Origin: Gautieria morchelliformis
Lineage: Eukaryota; Basidiomycota; Agaricomycetes; Gomphales; Gomphaceae
Assembly (NCBI GenBank): GCA_015179125.1
Contig: WHVA01000414.1
Location: 1 to 64,000 of the forward strand
DNA length: 64,000 bases
Reading direction: 5' to 3'
This document shows, piece by piece, positions 8,270 through 18,405 of this stretch. Numbering within the stretch: the stretch's first letter is position 1; each line of letters begins with the position of its first letter. Under the pieces are notes generated by a model. The model made no database searches. It was not told the origin of the DNA and worked only from the letters and a program-made list of their open reading frames with translations. A program made the position numbers and the translations under genes.

Positions 8270-9676
8270 ATGCCTCCTCGTACCACAGCTACTTCAGCTC
8301 GAGCAGGAGCTGTCGAAGCTCTCTCTTATTTTGGCAATCTTAGATCCGCAGTACCAAGGCACGCGGAACCATCTGGCAGCTCTCCTGCCAACGATGAGCT
8401 CTCCGATGCTTTTCCGCAACGATTCGAAGAAGTTCCCGACGCTAATCCCGACTATGACGGGAATTCGACGAGTAGCAGTGGCGAACAAACAGCAGCGTCA
8501 TTCCGACGCCCAGCTCCACCACCACCACCTCCACCAGGACCACCTCCAGGCGGCCCTCATGGCGGCCCACCCGGCGGTCCCCCAGGCGGTCCTCCACCTC
8601 CAATTCCACCTCAGATTCCCGCCAACCCAGTTCCGCCCGCGCCAGTTCCGGACCTTGCACAAGCCATAGCCATGCTAGCCGGACAGCTTCAGCGCCCGGC
8701 CCAAGCACCACCACGACCCAAGACAAAGGTCCATGAACCAGATCAGTTCGACGGTTCCGACCCCAAGAAGCTCCAGCCATTCCTGGTCCAGCTTCAACTC
8801 AATTTCCGTGATTGTCCCGACGCCTTTCCCAACGACGAACGAAAGGTCAATTACGCCCTTTCCTATCTCCGAGGCACAGCTCTCGACTACTTCGAACCCG
8901 CCCTCATGGATCCATTCGCTCTCGTCGACTGGGCCGACGATTACCCCAATTTCATTTCCGAACTCCGCAGCAACTTCGGACCATTTGACATGGAAGCCGA
9001 TGCGGAAAATGAACTCGATAAGCTTCGCATGAAAGACACTCATAAGATAGCTAAATATATCGTCACGTTTCAGCAGCTTGCTCCTCGAGTCCAATGGGGA
9101 GAAGCCGCACTCCGACGCCAGTTTTACATGGGCTTGCCATCCCGCATCAAGGATGAAATTGCCCGCATTGGAAAACCCGCCAACCTTGCCGACCTTCGCA
9201 ACCTCGCCCAATCCATCGATTCACGCTACTGGGAAAGACACTCCGAGATCGCTCGCGAAACTTCCACCCAGAGCAAGAACGACAAGTCTTCCGACAAGAA
9301 GTCCGATAAAGACAAGAAGAAGACTAATTCCGGAAACAACAACTCCGGAAACAACAACAACAACAGTTCCGGATCCAACTCCGGCAACCGGAACAACAAC
9401 AACAACACCCCTCGCAACAACCAGGCCTCTGGTTCCAACACGAACGCCCGGAAGAGCACTCCGGACCTTTCCGACAAACTTGGGAAGGACGGAAAACTAA
9501 CCCCTGTAGAACGCCAGCGTCGCATGGACAACAACCTTTGCCTTTTCTGCGGCAAAGGCGGTCACGTCGCTCGCGACTGCACTCGTGCTTCCGCCTCCGC
9601 TGCCAAGGCCAAGGGCCGCGCAGCAAAAACGGAAGAGAAATCCGAAGCGGTTCCCGCTGCGGATTCAAAAAAATAG
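8270..9676 (+). CDS. Gypsy-2 Gag
   Basis: 468-residue intact Gag from ATG 8270. It has an N-terminal region with proline runs and a glycine/proline repeat (about 80-115), a capsid-like helical core starting KVHEPDQFDG, a Lys-rich then Asn/Ser/Gly-rich low-complexity linker, and a CCHC knuckle CLFCGKGGHVARDC near 9538-9580. It ends TAG 9674-9676 directly after seven A's, a natural -1 slip site into Pol. It resembles Gypsy-1 Gag. Unlike the neighbouring pol it has no internal stops. Confidence 0.92.
   Translation: MPPRTTATSARAGAVEALSYFGNLRSAVPRHAEPSGSSPANDELSDAFPQRFEEVPDANPDYDGNSTSSSGEQTAASFRRPAPPPPPPPGPPPGGPHGGPPGGPPGGPPPPIPPQIPANPVPPAPVPDLAQAIAMLAGQLQRPAQAPPRPKTKVHEPDQFDGSDPKKLQPFLVQLQLNFRDCPDAFPNDERKVNYALSYLRGTALDYFEPALMDPFALVDWADDYPNFISELRSNFGPFDMEADAENELDKLRMKDTHKIAKYIVTFQQLAPRVQWGEAALRRQFYMGLPSRIKDEIARIGKPANLADLRNLAQSIDSRYWERHSEIARETSTQSKNDKSSDKKSDKDKKKTNSGNNNSGNNNNNSSGSNSGNRNNNNNTPRNNQASGSNTNARKSTPDLSDKLGKDGKLTPVERQRRMDNNLCLFCGKGGHVARDCTRASASAAKAKGRAAKTEEKSEAVPAADSKK
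9667..9676 (+). promoter_or_regulatory. Candidate -1 ribosomal frameshift site at the Gag stop
   Basis: A-AAA-AAA (9667-9673) lies directly before TAG. Slipping back one base leads into the frame reading KKIVSSPPASAR and on to the protease. The geometry fits programmed -1 frameshifting. I did not fold the downstream sequence for a pseudoknot. Confidence 0.5.
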
Positions 9677-12600
9677 TCAGCAGTCCTCCGGCCTCCGCAC
9701 GAGCTGAGGGCTGTGTTGACCCCATTCGTGCGACAAACGAGGTTAAACTCAACGCATCCGCTCTTTCGTCCTCCAACTCCCTCTCTGTTCCGCTCACTTC
9801 CGACACCATTTCCACACCCCCGTTTACCGCATTGGTCGACTCCGGTTCGACTCATTGTTTCCTCAATTCCGACTTTGTTTTGAAACACAAACTTCCGACT
9901 CGCAACATTCCGACTATTCCGCTCCGCCTTTTCGACGGGTCTTCCAACACGGGAATTTCCCAAGTTGTGGATCTGTCTATCCGTTTCGCTACTGGGGACA
10001 ACCATGAAGTTACGTTTTACGTTACTCCGCTAGATGCTAGCTGTTCCGTTGTACTAGGACACAATTGGCTCACCCGATATAATCCGTCGATTAACTGGGC
10101 ATTGGGTCAAATACAGTTCCATACCCCAGATCATCTTCCGTCTATTCCGACGTCGTCCGCAAAGATGGCTCAGGCCTCTTCTGCAACTCCACTCGTGGAT
10201 TCAGTTCTGCACTCCGGTCCCGCTTTAGCACCTCCGACCCTCGAAGCTCCTCGAATTGCGCTTGTTTCCGCCACCGCTTTCCGCGTATTGCAACGGCAAG
10301 AAGACACGACCGTTTTCCAGCTTCACCTTTCCGACTCCGCTTCAGTCAAGGCTCGTTCCACCTCGACTTCCGCTCCGGTTGATATGAGCTCAGTTCCGGA
10401 AGAATATCGTGACTTCCCGGACGTGTTCAACAAGGCCCAAGCCGATAAACCAGCTGAACATTGACCTTACGATTTGAAGATAGATTTGGAAGAAGGAGCA
10501 TCTCCGCCCCTTGGACCGATCTACTCTCTTTCGCAAAGTGAACTCCTAACTCTCCGCGAGTTCGTCGATGAACATCTCAACATGGGCTTCATCCGCCCTT
10601 CGCTGTCTCCGCACGGCGCTCCGGTCCTTTTCGTTAAGAAGAAGGATGGATCTCTCCGCCTCTGCATCGATTTCCGCGGACTCAATGCCCTCACAAAGAA
10701 GGACAAATATCCCGCTTCCGCGCATTTCCGACTCCTCGACACTCCCCGCAGGGCGAAGATCTACACCAAAATCGACCTCCGGCACGCTTATCACCTTGTC
10801 CGCATCCGGAAGGTGAAAGTGGAAAACCACTTTCCGCACCCGCTACGGTGCTTTTGAGTGGACTGTCATGCCTTTCGGTCTAACCAATGCTCCCCCGCTT
10901 TCAAGAGATTCATGAACGACGTATTTTCCGACCTCTCGACATATGTTCTAGTCCATGACGTATGCGTTCTAGTCTACATTGACGACATCCTCATCTATTC
11001 CGACACACCGGAAAACATCGGGAACATGTCCGCGAAGTACTCCGCCGTCTCCGCAAACACCATCTCTACGCAAAAGCAGAGAAATGCGAATGGCATCGCG
11101 ACACGGTCGAATACCTCGCTACATCCCACAGGTCTTACCATGGCAGAGGACAAGGTCAAGGCAATTCAAGAATGGCCGGAACCCCGACGTGTTAAGGATG
11201 TGCAGTCTTTCCTTGGCTTGCCAACTTTTACCGGCGTTTCATTTATAATTTTCCGACATTACTGTTCCGCTCACGCGTCTCACCAGGAAGGGTGCCCCAT
11301 GGAATTTTACTCCGGAATGCCGTTCCGCATTTGAAGCCTCAAAGCGGCCTTCACTACGGCTCCATACTCGGTTTCTGGATTCCTGATGCCCAACTTGTAC
11401 TCGAAACCGACGCTTCCGACTACGCGCTAGCCGCCATTCTTTCCATCATTTCCCCCGACGACGGAGAAATTCATCCATCGCTTTCATTCCCACACCTTTT
11501 CCGCCCGGAACTCAACTACGATGTCCACGATAAGGAACTCCTTGTGATTTTCGAAGCCTTCAAAATTTGGCAACACTACCTCGAAGGTCCAACTTATCCA
11601 ATGACGTTGTAACGATCATAAGAACCTTGAGTATTTTGCAACTACTAAGATTTTGACTCGCCGTCAAGTCCGCTGGTCTGAATATCTCTCACAGTTCAAC
11701 ATGGTGATCCGTTTCCACCCCGGAAAGCTCGGAGCAAAACCCGATGCGCTCACTAGACGTTGGGATGTCTACCCAAAAGAGGGAAGTAGCGACTATGCCA
11801 GCGTTAATCCGCACAATTTCTGCCCAGTATTCTCGACTGAGCAGCTGGCATCGTCCCTGCATGCCACAGCATTGCAGTTTCCACTACTCCGCGCCTCAAT
11901 CATTATGGACACCGAGTCTCTCCACTCCGACATCCGTTACGCACTTCGTTCTGACCCCATCTCCACAACCCACCTCGATAACCCAACCAGTCCTGGATGG
12001 TCCCTCGATTCCGACAGATTTCTCTGGTACAAGTCCCGGATTTACGTTCTGGACATCAATGATCTACGACTTCGCATACTCCAGCAAAGCCACGATCATC
12101 CGCTCTCAGGACACCAAGGCCAAAACAAGACCCTCGACATAATCTGATGTACCTACACCTGGCCTCTCCTCTGCATGATGGTCCAAGACTACTGCAAGTC
12201 GTGCACCACCTGTATGTGAGCCAAGCCCCAACGTCACAAACCCTACGGCCTCCTGAAGCAACTTCCGATCCCTGAACAGCCCTGGAATTCGATATCCATG
12301 GATTTCATCGAGAAACTTCCTAAGTCATCTGGTTATGATACCATTCTAGTGATCGTTGACGGCCTCACAAAGCAGTCCATCTTTATTCCAACCTACGACA
12401 CCATCACTTCCGCCCAGCTCGCACAGCTCTTTGTGCTCCACGTCTTTTCCAAGCACGGAATCCCTCCTATGTCACTTCCGACCGTGGATCAGAATTCGTG
12501 TCCTCCTTTTTCCGCACACTTGGCAAGGCTCTCGACATGAAACTCCACTTCACTTCTGGTTATCATCCCGAAGGTGATGGACAAACGGAACGTACTAATC

Positions 12601-13378
12601 AGACACTAGAGCAGTACCTCAGTGTCTATTGCAACTACCAACACAGCAATTGGTCCGACCTTCTTCCGCTTGCGGAATTCGCTTACAACAATGTGCCTTC
12701 TGCTACCACCGGAATTTTGCCCTTCTACGCCAACAAAGGCTATCACCCGAATCTCGCCATCCACCCTGAACGCGACCTCGCCTTTGCAAGAGCCCGATAT
12801 TTTGTTGTGGAACTCGACGACCTTCACCAACACCTCCGAGAGAACATCTCCGCTGCACAAAAGAGATACCAAACTTCCGCCGATCGGAAATGTCTTCCAC
12901 AACCGGCATTCGAGATTGGCAACAAAGTCTTTGTCAAAGCTGAAAATTTCCGCACCACTCGCCCCTCGAAGAAGCTCTCTGAAAAATACCTTGGCCCTTA
13001 TGAGATCATCGCTAAGGCCGGCAGTCATTCTTTCACTCTCAGACTTCCTGACAATATGCGTGCAGTACATCCGGTATTCCATGTGTCTATGCTTGAACCT
13101 GCAGTTCTGAATAACGATTCCGAATCGAGAACAACCTCCGCCCCCACCAGTGATCATCGACGGAGAACCGGAATACGAGATTTCGGAAATCCTCAATTCC
13201 AAGCTCGACAAGCGATACCATTGTCAACTACAGTACCTAGTCAAGTGGGCAGGCTACGAAAATACAGACTAAGAGACTTCCTGGATTTCTGCCACGGAAC
13301 TCGATCACGCCTCCGAACTCGTCTCAGATTTCCACAAGGCATACCCCGCCAAGCCTGGACCCCTTCTCACGTACTAAG
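9674..13378 (+). pseudogene. Gypsy-2 Pol: protease, RT, RNase H, integrase, chromodomain
   Basis: Domain order: retropepsin (LVDSGSTHCFLN, VVLGHNWL), RT ([37 protein letters not shown]), RNase H (LETDASDYALAA), linker, integrase (MDFIEKLPKS, HPEGDGQTERTNQ), then a chromodomain near 13150-13330 (EPEYEISEIL, YLVKWAGYE). Stops at 10462, 12145 and 12217 read TGA where Arg fits (EH-R-PYD, II-R-CTY, CM-R-AKP). Frameshifts occur near 10820, 10895, 11610 and 13125, and a TAA inside the chromodomain near 13272. It is not functional as it stands. Confidence 0.9.
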
Positions 13379-13506
13379 TCCCTTCCGACACCTCTGCCAT
13401 CTCCGTTTCCGTTTTCACTCCTTAAATCACAAGTTCAAATCTGATTAATTTTCCACTACACTATTTCCAACATCCCAAGAAAACTATACTACAAGTGTTT
13501 TGACCC

Positions 13507-14702
13507 CTAGTCATCCTCCATCGTGTCTTCACCAAAGCCCGCCCAGTCTTCCACTTCCAGATCCTCCGCGTTTCCGTTCTGCCCATACGCCTCTGCAAAC
13601 CTCTGCACGTCTTGGACCTCGCCCTCAGACACTTCCACCTCCACTTCCAAGTCCTCCCTCTCCTGCATCCACCTCAGTTCCGCGACGATTTGGTCGAGAT
13701 GGTCCTTGTACACGCCAAGTCGATCCGCGACTGCCAGGTAGAAGTGGTGTTGCATCTGCAACCCCTGCTCCCCCTGTCGGAGCAGTCCCCGGAGCGACCT
13801 GGCGATATCCGCAAGCGGATCTGCCATCTGCTCCTCCCGTGTTGTCCCACTTCCGCTCGCCTCCGGCCCGTCTTGGGCTTGGGATCCCCTCGCCTTGGCA
13901 GCCCTGGACAAGGGTTTCCGTGCACCCTGAGTAGGCTTTTCCGAGCCTACTTCTGATCCTCCGGTCTTCCTCCGCTTGGCCGTCACCCGAGCTTTAAGCC
14001 CGTCGACCATGCATGCCCGCTTCGCGTCCTTGCAACGATTGCACGCCGTGGCCTTTCCCGCCAAGTCCCATACGCATGGCAGGTTTTTCTCCAGACACGC
14101 GTCACAGCTAAGCTGCGATGTGCCATCTTCTTCCGGAGCCGCCCTCTTGGCCCTCTCCTTCCGGCGCTGCTTCTCCTCCTGCACCGCCCGCCATTCCGCC
14201 GTCGCCTTCCCCTTGCCCTTGTTCATTGGCCTCGGGGTTTCTTCCGGTGACGTTTCCGATGGAGATCCACTCCGCTCGCATTCCTGGTCCGCGTCGGCAG
14301 CTTTTTCCTGTTCCAATGGTCAACCACATACCATCAAGGACAAGATGCACTTACTTTCTGTGACTCGCGGTTTTCCTCCGCCTTCTCCGCGATGGCCTTT
14401 TCCGCAGCGGCTTGCTCCTCCGCAAGTTTCTCCACAGCTTCTTCGGCCTCCCGCTCCTCGCGTTTGCGCTCGATGTGCTCAAGCTCGCGCTCGCGTTCCA
14501 GCCGATCGTGTTCCTCCTGGTCCTTGTGCTCTTTTTCCCTGCGCTCTTCCTCCCTGCGCACCTCCTCCAGTCGCTCCTTCTCTTTTTGAGCCACCTCCTC
14601 AGCCTCGCGCTTTTCCGCGGGCTCCTTCTTGGCGAGAACATTGGCGAAATGCTCTTTCATCTGAGCCCTGGTCATTTTCGAGAATTCGGGAAGTGAGCTC
14701 AT
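13507..14702 (-). CDS. Antisense spliced gene in Gypsy-2: coiled coil plus Zn2Cys6-like protein
   Basis: Two exons on the minus strand: 14702-14355 (116 codons, start MSSLPEFSKMTRAQM) and 14307-13507 (266 residues plus stop). The 47-nt intron 14354-14308 has donor GTAAGT, a TTGAC branch-like site and an ACAG acceptor, phase 0. Predicted 382 residues. Residues about 20-105 are Glu/Lys/Arg-rich heptads (coiled coil). Cysteines at about 184, 187, 194, 205, 208 and 215 give CX2CX6CX10CX2CX6C, the spacing of fungal Zn(II)2Cys6 DNA-binding domains. A basic KRRK follows, then an acidic C-terminus. No stops or frameshifts, although pol on the other strand is broken. Function unknown; DNA binding is inferred from the cysteine spacing only. 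Whether it is transcribed cannot be seen. Confidence 0.72.
14308..14354 (-). other. 47-nt intron of the antisense gene
   Basis: Minus strand GTAAGTGC...TTGACC...GGAACAG. Its removal joins ESQK to EKAA in frame. Without splicing, the first exon would run into a stop within about six codons. Confidence 0.7.
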
Positions 14703-14822
14703 GATGGATCAGAATTCGACGTGTTTTTTCTCCCGCCTTTCTTTCGAACTCCGACGCGTTTGTTCACAAGTCACGTGACCCGATCTGTGGTCTCGCGTGG
14801 CTCGACCTTGAAGGGGAGATAC
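14703..14822 (+). other. Spacer and Gypsy-2 polypurine tract
   Basis: 120 bp between the antisense start and the 3' LTR. The purine-rich AAGGGGAGATAC (14811-14822) directly precedes the LTR start and fits a plus-strand primer tract. It must also hold the promoter of the antisense gene, but I see no clear TATA there. Confidence 0.65.
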
Positions 14823-15549
14823 TGTTACGACTGTTCCGATCAACCATCTCCGCCACCTCCACATATCCTCCGCACCACCTCCATACCACCTCCGACTCTA
14901 TTCCGACATCCACAACTTCCGCAACCCTCTACCTCGACCCTTTGTTCTTTCAGTACCCCTGGCCACCTCCAGATACCGGCCCCCGTACTCGACCCTGAAC
15001 ACAGCAAGATACCATTTCCGTAGTTCCGCTTCTTCCAATGCCTATTGTACTTACTCGCCTTGTTCTTTGCCATTGTACTTACCCTACCCTGCACCCCCTT
15101 GTAATCCCATTGTTCCACATTAGTTACTTGCCCCGAATGTTTATCCGATTCCCGCACTCTCCAGAACTTGCTTAGTATCATACCATTACCTGTTGCTTCT
15201 GCTCTTTGTATAAAACCCCCTCATGTATGTCTCCGTTTCTGAAATCAGATAATCGACATCGATATGTGATTCCCTTCACACTGTCTCCTGTTCTTAGCAC
15301 AGCGAGTTTTGCTAGTCTTGTCTCCCTCAGTCCTCGAACCTCTGTCCTCCACCTCTTCCATCTCTTCCAACCTTTGCCCTCCGACCCTCGACCCTTGACC
15401 TTCAGTACTCTGCTCCCAACTTCCGCCTTCTCCGATATCCGCAAGTCAACTCCGAAATACTTAGGACGGTAGTTCATCAGGGGTGCAACACATAAGTTGA
15501 AGCCGTTGTCCTTTCCAGTTCCGACCTCCGGGAATTCTGATACGTAACA
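14823..15549 (+). repeat. Gypsy-2 3' LTR, complete
   Basis: 727 bp, TGTTACGACTG...ATACGTAACA. TATAAAA lies at 15209-15215. The U5 motif GCAACACATAAGTTGAAGCC lies near 15485. Right flank TGGTC belongs to Gypsy-3 pol. Confidence 0.88.
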
Positions 15550-16531
15550 TGGTCCCACAGCTTCCGCGGAGGCAGGGCATCAAACGACTCCTTGGCAAAG
15601 ATGTCCTCAAACTCCCGCAGGTACTCCAGAATTTCTGCCTCCACTCTATCATGCTTCTTGGAGGCTTCAGCAAGGCATTGCGAAATATTTCCAGTGGCGC
15701 GGATGTGTTCCGCTTCCGGTGGAAGGTTTATGTACAGCAAGTGCTCCCCTTCTGCCAGAGTGTCTTCCGGGCCGAGTCAGATGACGTCGGAGTCGGAATC
15801 AGAATCGGAATCGGAAGTGGGACCTGGTTCAAATTCCGCTTCCGATTCTTCTTCTTCAAGCAGTGGATGGGGGCCAGAACGACATGTCTGTATGAGCCGT
15901 TCGGTCTTCCGCTGCTCCTGGTGCTCCTTCCACACTTCCGACCGGCACGTGTGACACTTGGCTGGGCATTGACTCATCAGTACCTTCCGAGTCTGCCAAT
16001 TGATCTCCGGGTTGTGCTCCTGAAGCCAGGTAAATCCGAGGATGACGTCTTGCTTCCCCAGGCTGGTGACTGCAAAGGAAGTGCGTTCTGAGTGTCCATC
16101 GTAGCGGAGAATTGTGTCTACTATCTCCGTGATGGACCCTGCCTCATTGGTGCTTCCATCCACATTGAACACCGGGATTGCACATTGCAACTTCCGCGTG
16201 GTCAGTCGGTTCCGTTCCACATAGTCCCGGTCTATAAACTGACCAGTGGCCCCGCAATCGACAAGGGCGGGTCCGGATTTGACTTCCGCCATGTCTGTCG
16301 TCTGGATCTCTACATTAATGACTAGTGACTTGGGGCCAGGGGTGGCAGCAACAACATAGCATTTCGGGAGGCGTTTCTCCCAAGGGCGGATGTGGGATGG
16401 ATGGGGTGTTGGATTTGGTTTTTGTGTGACTTTATCCGGTGGGTCTGTATGAAGCGAGGGGTGTGGGGGCTTTTAATTCTCTACTTCAAGACAGGCAAAC
16501 TGGTTATGTACAGGCAGCAGGGGCACACATC
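15550..16531 (-). pseudogene. Gypsy-3 Pol fragment: protease and pre-RT linker
   Basis: Retropepsin with LVDCGATGQFIDRDYV (active site DCG rather than DSG or DTG) and DVILGFTWLQEHNPEINW, then an acidic EEESEAEFE/SDSDSD linker. A TGA at 15777-15779 falls where DVI-R-LGPED is expected (CGA to TGA). After it comes the typical pre-RT stretch FAKESFDALPPRKLWDH, which stops at the Gypsy-2 LTR. Confidence 0.85.
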
Positions 16532-16919
16532 TCACCCGCTGCGCGTCACAAAATCTGATGCATCTTCCACTTCTGATGCACCGTGTTCCGCATTTCCAGA
16601 AATTCCTTCCGCAGTGGGCACTCCGCTTATGTCTGCGAGTGCAAGGAACTCTGGAAGGAGCTCAAGTTTCTCCTCTGTGGTCATAAGCCGGATGTCAAAG
16701 GCTTGGGGGCACTCGTGGGCATAGTGGCCTGGTTGTCGGCATCGGAAGCAGGTAGTGGTTCCGTGGCCTTTTCTACGCATGCGGTCAACATCCATCGGGG
16801 CAGGGCCACTCTTCGAGGGAGGGGGGCTGGGGTTCCTAATAGGAGCAGGCGGAGCAACTGTTGGAAATATTTTCCGTGTGGGAATGAATGCACTTCCGGA
16901 TTTTGGCACAGGTGGAGTA
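16532..16919 (-). pseudogene. Gypsy-3 Gag, C-terminal half
   Basis: Contains CCHC knuckle CFRCRQPGHYAHEC and a TTEEKLELLPEFLALAD tail, ending at a stop near 16532. Its upstream half lies at 33453-34208 beyond Gypsy-4. The apparent start near 16939 lies in the Gypsy-4 LTR and is not real. Confidence 0.85.
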
Positions 16920-16920
16920 G
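16916..16920. repeat. Gypsy-4 target-site duplication (left), AGTAG
   Basis: AGTAG here and at 33448-33452 flank the two ends of Gypsy-4. Removing the element and one copy brings the two halves of Gypsy-3 Gag together. Confidence 0.92.
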
Positions 16921-17084
16921 TGTTAGGGATCGTCCACAAAGTAGCTCCCTATTTATGAACATTTACTAGGTAGTTAATTAGTTTCAAATGTCCTCAAGAA
17001 AGGTTGTATTAATATTTCTATGCTACACTCACATTGGGTCCACAAGATACAACAATCTTGATAGTTTAGCTAAGAATCCCCCAC

Positions 17085-17258
17085 GGTCACATGACTATCA
17101 CATGACCTCAAAACAGCTCAAAGTCACCTGATCATCCACAGTCACCTGACAATCACCTGACAATCACCTGACCTCAAAGTCACTTGATTATCTACGGTCA
17201 CCTGACAATCACATGACACAGTCACATGACTTTCCTTCGTCACATGATAATCACATGA
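17085..17258 (+). promoter_or_regulatory. Array of 12 E-box-like TCACNTGA motifs in the LTR
   Basis: CACATG, CACCTG or CACTTG (CANNTG) occurs about 12 times in ~170 bp, mostly as TCAC(A/C/T)TGA, some 200-370 bp upstream of the TATA box. bHLH factors bind CANNTG, so this may be an upstream activating array. The 3' LTR keeps it near 28052-28240 with one small local difference in copy content. Confidence 0.55.
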
Positions 17259-17459
17259 GCGTGGGAATTTCTTACATACTCTTAGCTTTACTGTCACAGA
17301 GCTGTGACTTTAACCCAATATAGCAATAGAACCTTCCACAGCCTTCCAATAGTTTCCAAACCTTTCCTTAAGCTTCTCTAAGCTTCCACAAGGTTCTTCA
17401 CAGTAGTAGAAGCCTCTACAAGGTTCCTAGCAGTAGTTACATAAGCTAGATAGATGCAG

Positions 17460-17467
17460 TATAAATA
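17460..17467 (+). promoter_or_regulatory. TATA box of Gypsy-4 LTR
   Basis: TATAAATA in CAGTATAAATAGCC, also present in the 3' LTR near 32565. It probably sets the element transcript start some tens of bases downstream. Confidence 0.6.
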
Positions 17468-18338
17468 GCCTGCAGTTTTAGCAGCGAAGCAATCAATCAT
17501 CTTTCACCCAAACCACTCATACCTTGAGTAACTGAAGTGTGACTTCAACACAGCCTTGTACCGAAGTACTGGCTCACTGACTTGGCTACAGTCTAAGATT
17601 GCAGCAACTCTGATTGGCTCTGAGAAGTACAAGAGTGCTCTATTTTAATTGCAGCAGGCTCTGAATAATCGCACTGCGAACAGCAACATTACTAAGAGTA
17701 ACTGATTAGTAATCCTGTACCATTAGACGCCACTCTGAGCAGTGATCTAATAGACTTGGTTATTAGTTATTCAATTCACGCAATAGTTTATTAACTTAAC
17801 TCTGAGTTAAGTGGGTTAATAGCCTTTTGAGTAATTGATCTTTCTTGATCAATCAACGCACTGCAGATATTAACCTAACTCAGGGTAAGTGAGTTAATAT
17901 CCCACGTTTGTTGAGTTGGAAAACCAGAAAAGCCACGAGAATAGTGATATACTTGAACTGAGGAAGAGTTCAAGCGCAGAACTATCTTTTCACATCTTGG
18001 GGATTATTGTTGTCTTTAATTCACTCGACCCGCGGTCCTAAGACTCTAGGTAGCTTTCCCCCTTAAAGTATCTGGACCCTTGGACACCTAATAACATTCT
18101 TTGACCTCACAAAGTATTGCACAATCTAAGAACTACACGTGTTCAGTTAAATCTCTATTGCTACACTTCCTGTACCAATACTGATTCTGATTGTTCACCG
18201 GAGTATAATTTCTTAATTGGGTTCTCCGTTAAAATAGTTTTGAAGCTTGCGTGTGCTTGTAAAGTCAAATCTCTGATTGAACTTTATAATTGTGTTTAAC
18301 ACCACAGTTTTACGTTTAGTTCAACGGGTTCCAAAACA

Positions 18339-18405
18339 GTGGTGGATGTTCTGAGAATCACTTAGCAGTTGCTTAGCTGATTGCACTAGATAGGTCAAGG
18401 TCACT
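18339..18405 (+). other. Gypsy-4 primer-binding region and leader
   Basis: Starts GTGGTGGATGTTCTGAG directly after the LTR. The tRNA is not identified. No ATG in frame with Gag is seen here. Confidence 0.5.

Larger units (their letters stand above)
8157..15549 (+). mobile_element. Gypsy-2: chromovirus with antisense accessory gene
   Basis: Ty3/gypsy element: LTR remnant, intact Gag, -1 frameshifted Pol (broken by stops and frameshifts), C-terminal chromodomain, antisense spliced zinc-cluster gene, polypurine tract, complete 3' LTR. It is inserted in the pol of Gypsy-3 (minus), which resumes at 15550. The upstream target flank was removed with the outer part of the 5' LTR. Confidence 0.9.
16921..18338 (+). 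repeat. Gypsy-4 5' LTR
   Basis: 1418 bp with TG...CA ends, matched by 27885-28303 plus 32392-33447. It contains an E-box-like array (17085-17258), TATAAATA at 17460-17467, and the palindrome GTCACAGAGCTGTGAC near 17295. Small frames inside it are not convincing genes. Confidence 0.93.
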
